Origin: Tetracladium setigerum
Lineage: Eukaryota; Ascomycota; Leotiomycetes; Helotiales
Direction of reading: 5' to 3'
Assembly: GCA_031472005.1 (NCBI GenBank)
Contig: PZJY01000002.1
Coordinates: forward strand, 2,108,001-2,172,000
DNA: 64,000 bases
Shown here: positions 63,640 through 64,000 of the stretch, piece by piece
Layout: each line of letters opens with the position of its first letter
Position numbering within the stretch: position 1 is the stretch's first letter
Notes under the pieces: generated by a model
What the model was told of the DNA's origin: nothing
Database searches by the model: none
The model's input: only the letters and a program-made list of their open reading frames with translations
Made by a program: the position numbers and the translations under genes

Positions 63640-64000
63640 TAAATAAAAACCCTGATGGTTTTCTTCGGATCATCCCCAAGCTCCTCCCTCCTGTGGACAC
63701 GGTCAGATGCTTGATTTCTTTAGAAACTGGCAACTAGCAACTGGCACCTCCCCCTTCCACCTGTTGCGAGATTAATAATTCGACTGCTTTGTTAGGCTTC
63801 CATTCTTGACCTGCTTCCCTCGTGCTAGAGATATCTTGGATTCTTTGCGAGCTTCTTCTTGCGGCGAAGCGAGGTGCTAGCTACATCCATCATCATCCTA
63901 CTACTGTACACCTACTGTAGAAGGACCTACAGTACCTACCTAACTTACGAAGGTTCAAATCAAAGTCCATCCGGCAGCAGCTCCATAATTCCGAGATCCA

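Larger units (their letters stand above)
62352..64000. other. 1.65-kb right end without a supported gene
   Basis: Upstream region of the cupin gene and beyond. Holds a perfect 18-bp palindrome (62731-62748), a long GA-rich tract with G runs (63475-63600), a TAGGG-like run (63606-63639) and C-rich DNA near 63240-63280. Open frames are short and low complexity. A gene may start beyond the window. Confidence 0.4.

Noticed and set aside
1..64000. Secondary-metabolite cluster, CRISPR, prophage or intact transposon
   Set aside because: No synthase, terpene cyclase, Cas, integrase, transposase or reverse-transcriptase motif was seen on either strand.

Overview
The window looks like ordinary euchromatin from a filamentous ascomycete (Pezizomycotina; Leotiomycetes would fit, but that is an inference from overall protein character, not a measurement). 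Support: most genes carry short introns (about 50-110 nt) with GTAAGT/GTATGT-type donors, CTAAC/CTNAC branch sites and CAG/TAG acceptors; genes are well spaced on both strands; promoters are pyrimidine rich; and the proteins are typical fungal ones (Spt5, Cab4-like PPAT, a WDR68/DCAF7-type WD40 protein, a kelch-BTB protein, MFS transporters, F-box, C2H2 and DUF1769 proteins). I recognise no phage, plasmid, CRISPR or bacterial features.

Layout. 1-5.9 kb: weak hypothetical ORFs, a decayed tRNA-Asp-like element, a five-copy degenerate tandem repeat, then a minus-strand RRM protein. 5.9-15.5 kb: a divergent DEAD-box helicase, a many-fingered C2H2 protein and a minus-strand kelch-BTB gene. 18.4-32.6 kb: 1-Cys peroxiredoxin, MFS transporter, glycerate kinase, a second MFS transporter, a small CxxC-containing membrane protein and a Dal5-type MFS transporter. 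This is the most accessory-looking part. 35.2-48.7 kb: a coiled-coil protein resembling Atg28, pyruvate kinase, an alpha/beta hydrolase, a short-chain dehydrogenase and an F-box protein. 50.4-62.4 kb: PPAT, the WD40 protein, a DUF1769 protein, Spt5 and a probable cupin protein. The last 1.6 kb has no gene I can support, but holds a perfect 18-bp palindrome and a TAGGG-like run.

How the genes relate. There is no operon logic. Housekeeping functions sit side by side: glycolysis (pyruvate kinase), coenzyme A synthesis (PPAT), transcription elongation (Spt5) and peroxide defence (Prx). The three transporters and the glycerate kinase at 20-33 kb could be a loose uptake or catabolic neighbourhood, but the sequence does not prove it.

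The most important observation is technical. Seven otherwise good genes, including the essential Spt5, contain one or two -1 frame breaks (eight in all). Each lies in or beside a homopolymer and each would be repaired by one extra base. Where I could sum the exons, adding the missing bases gives lengths divisible by three. This pattern suggests homopolymer under-calls in the assembly rather than eight pseudogenising mutations. I did not find a convincing new multi-gene system. The best biological leads are the degenerate helicase, the small CxxC membrane protein, the Cys/His-rich RRM protein and the tandem repeat array.
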